DNA of 53,191 nucleotides, taken from assembly GCA_023382055.1 (NCBI GenBank), contig JAMCQN010000044.1, positions 1-53,191 on the forward strand, given 5' to 3'. The notes beneath the pieces are model-generated. The model ran no database searches. It was not told the origin of the DNA and worked only from the letters and a program-made list of their open reading frames with translations. Origin of the DNA: Chloroflexota bacterium. GTDB lineage: Bacteria > Chloroflexota > Anaerolineae > J036 > Brachytrichaceae. Positions 52,179 through 53,191 of the stretch are shown here, piece by piece (positions within the stretch are counted from its first letter, which is position 1; each line of letters begins with the position of its first letter). The position numbers and the translations under genes are program-made.

Positions 52179-52469
52179 TTAAGCAAAGCGACTTTGCGCC
52201 GTCGAAACGCCGTCCCGGATCTTCTCAACCGCGCCATCGATGTTCTTGCTCATGTCCGTCATGGTGCTGTCGAATTCCTTCAGTTTGGGCGTGAGTTTCT
52301 CTTTGATGGCGCTGCGGAACATGTCGCCGCCGGTTCCCTGCAATGCGCCCTGCTCCATCATGTTGGCGATGTTCTCCATCACCTTCTGCATTTCCTGGAG
52401 TTGCTGAGAAGCCTTCTTAAACGAGTCGGACATTGACTTCATCGACTCGTAATTCATCCTCTGATCCAT
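52179..52469 (-). CDS. ESX-like helical protein, turn without Trp
   Basis: A 96-residue, Met- and Gln-rich helical hairpin. The turn region reads GALQGTGGDMF, where a WxG turn would be expected, so Trp is absent. It has the length, charge pattern and gene position of ESX proteins. GGAGG precedes the ATG. Likely to pair with a Trp-containing neighbour. Confidence 0.8.
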   Translation of the reverse strand: MDQRMNYESMKSMSDSFKKASQQLQEMQKVMENIANMMEQGALQGTGGDMFRSAIKEKLTPKLKEFDSTMTDMSKNIDGAVEKIRDGVSTAQSRFA

Positions 52470-52507
52470 GGTCTTAATCCTCCGAGTTCAAATAGGGATA
52501 CCCTTAC

Positions 52508-52819
52508 CTAGCCAAGACGAAAGACGAAGATCTTGGAAGAGCGATCCTCGGTTTCCTGCATCAACTGAGCGATCTGTCCGGTGGTGCGCCCCGCCTCGCC
52601 CATGGCATTGCGCAGCTTGTTCACGTGCGGGATGACCTGGCTCTGCATTTCCTGGTAGAACTGGTTCGCGCCTTCGCCGATCCAGTCGCCGCCCTGCAGA
52701 GTGTCCATCTTGCTGGTCAGGTCACGTGCCAGATTTTCCACACGCTCCGCTTCCTGGTTGAACATATTCTGAATCTGCTTGAGTTGATCACGATCCGAAC
52801 GCACTTGTGGTGCTGCCAT
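52508..52819 (-). CDS. WXG100 protein
   Basis: A 103-residue WXG100 protein with the turn GGDWIGEGANQFY. Helix 1 (QLKQIQNMFNQEAERVENLA) and turn are clearly related to the head of the 412-residue effector. The C-terminal end has TEDRSSKIFVF. GGAGGG precedes the ATG. First gene of the WXG100 operon, whose promoter should lie in the adjoining 314-bp gap. Confidence 0.92.
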   Translation of the reverse strand: MAAPQVRSDRDQLKQIQNMFNQEAERVENLARDLTSKMDTLQGGDWIGEGANQFYQEMQSQVIPHVNKLRNAMGEAGRTTGQIAQLMQETEDRSSKIFVFRLG

Positions 52820-53133
52820 ATTTCCCTCCGATATGAACCCGCCCTGTTGGGCACACTGTTTAACTCACTGTTGGCATAGTAACGTTCCCGCCTGCCCAGT
52901 GTCATGAGGCAAACAGCGGTCACCAACGGGAATCTTTTCCCATGCCGGATGGGAATAGTGTCAGGATGTGCGACCAGCATGGCATTGGGGGTATTGCCCA
53001 GTCGGTCACCGGTGAGTGGTTATGTATGTTGCGCCTTGCAGGTCTGGCCGTTTATGCTATCATTCAGCAATTCTAAATATGGCTCGGTGAACTGTGGTAA
53101 TGTCTCGCCCATGATGAGAATGGAGCGAGAGTT
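52820..53133. other. 314-bp divergent intergenic region
   Basis: No gene was found. A perfect 7-bp inverted repeat TTCCCAT-gccgg-ATGGGAA (52937-52955) lies between the WXG100 operon and the rightward gene and may be an operator. Confidence 0.5.
53036..53063 (+). promoter_or_regulatory. Promoter for the rightward gene
   Basis: TTGCAG, 16-bp spacer, TATCAT with a TGC extension, about 70 bp before the ATG at 53134. Four of six bases match consensus at -35 and five of six at -10. Confidence 0.45.
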
Positions 53134-53191
53134 ATGGCTGAGCCGTTGACGTTCAACCAAGTGCTGGGCATACTGAATGCCACCTTCCGCC
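53134..53191 (+). CDS. 5' end of a gene cut by the window edge
   Basis: Only the first 19 codons are present (begins MAEPLTFNQVLGIL). The ATG follows GGAG with an 8-nt gap. Too short to assign a function. It is divergent from the WXG100 operon and could belong to the same locus. Confidence 0.5.
   Translation, partial: MAEPLTFNQVLGILNATFR

Overview
The window reads as a fragment of a Chloroflexota chromosome, most likely Anaerolineae or a close relative. This is inferred from moderately high GC, long Thr/Pro/Ala linkers after membrane segments, a split cytochrome b with a Rieske protein, a GH99/WbsX-like glycosidase, and many membrane Ser/Thr kinases. No rRNA, tRNA or CRISPR array was seen.

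Left part (about 1-14,200). It opens with three copies of a palindromic 21-bp repeat beside a 5'-truncated two-domain gene and an N-terminally decayed L,D-transpeptidase. A minus-strand respiratory block follows (10,207 down to 2,071): sensor kinase, OmpR-type regulator, FAD/Fe-S oxidoreductase, two cytochrome b subunits, Rieske protein, tri-heme cytochrome c and a mono-heme cytochrome c lipoprotein. Three direct repeats at 11-bp spacing lie between the regulator and the oxidoreductase. Then come an aldo/keto reductase, a decayed DJ-1/PfpI remnant, a GH99-like protein, thioredoxin and a two-TM helical protein.

Central part (14,552-32,132, plus strand). This is a signalling array: FHA-kinase-FHA, VWA-TM-FHA, PP2C, kinase, PP2C, a secreted PPC-domain protein, three more receptor-like kinases with different ectodomains, and a one-polypeptide histidine kinase/response regulator.

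Right part (32,122-52,819, mostly minus strand). Three more VWA-TM-FHA proteins are followed by a ubiquitin-like(YukD/EsaB-type)-FHA protein adjacent to a 2,927-residue EccC/EssC-type FtsK/SpoIIIE ATPase with seven P-loop domains. A divergent zinc-ribbon pseudokinase comes next, then an operon with four ESX/WXG100-size proteins, a WXG100-headed Gly-rich protein and a possible EspG-like chaperone.

Taken together, 14.5-53 kb looks like a type VII (ESX/WXG100)-like secretion locus. Its motor is a triplicated EccC. Its other components appear to be replaced by phospho-signalling modules (Ser/Thr kinases, PP2C phosphatases, FHA readers) and by VWA proteins that reach across the membrane. Recognisable EccB, EccD, EccE and MycP genes are absent from the window. 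The individual domain calls are fairly secure; their assembly into one secretion machine is inference from gene order and domain logic.
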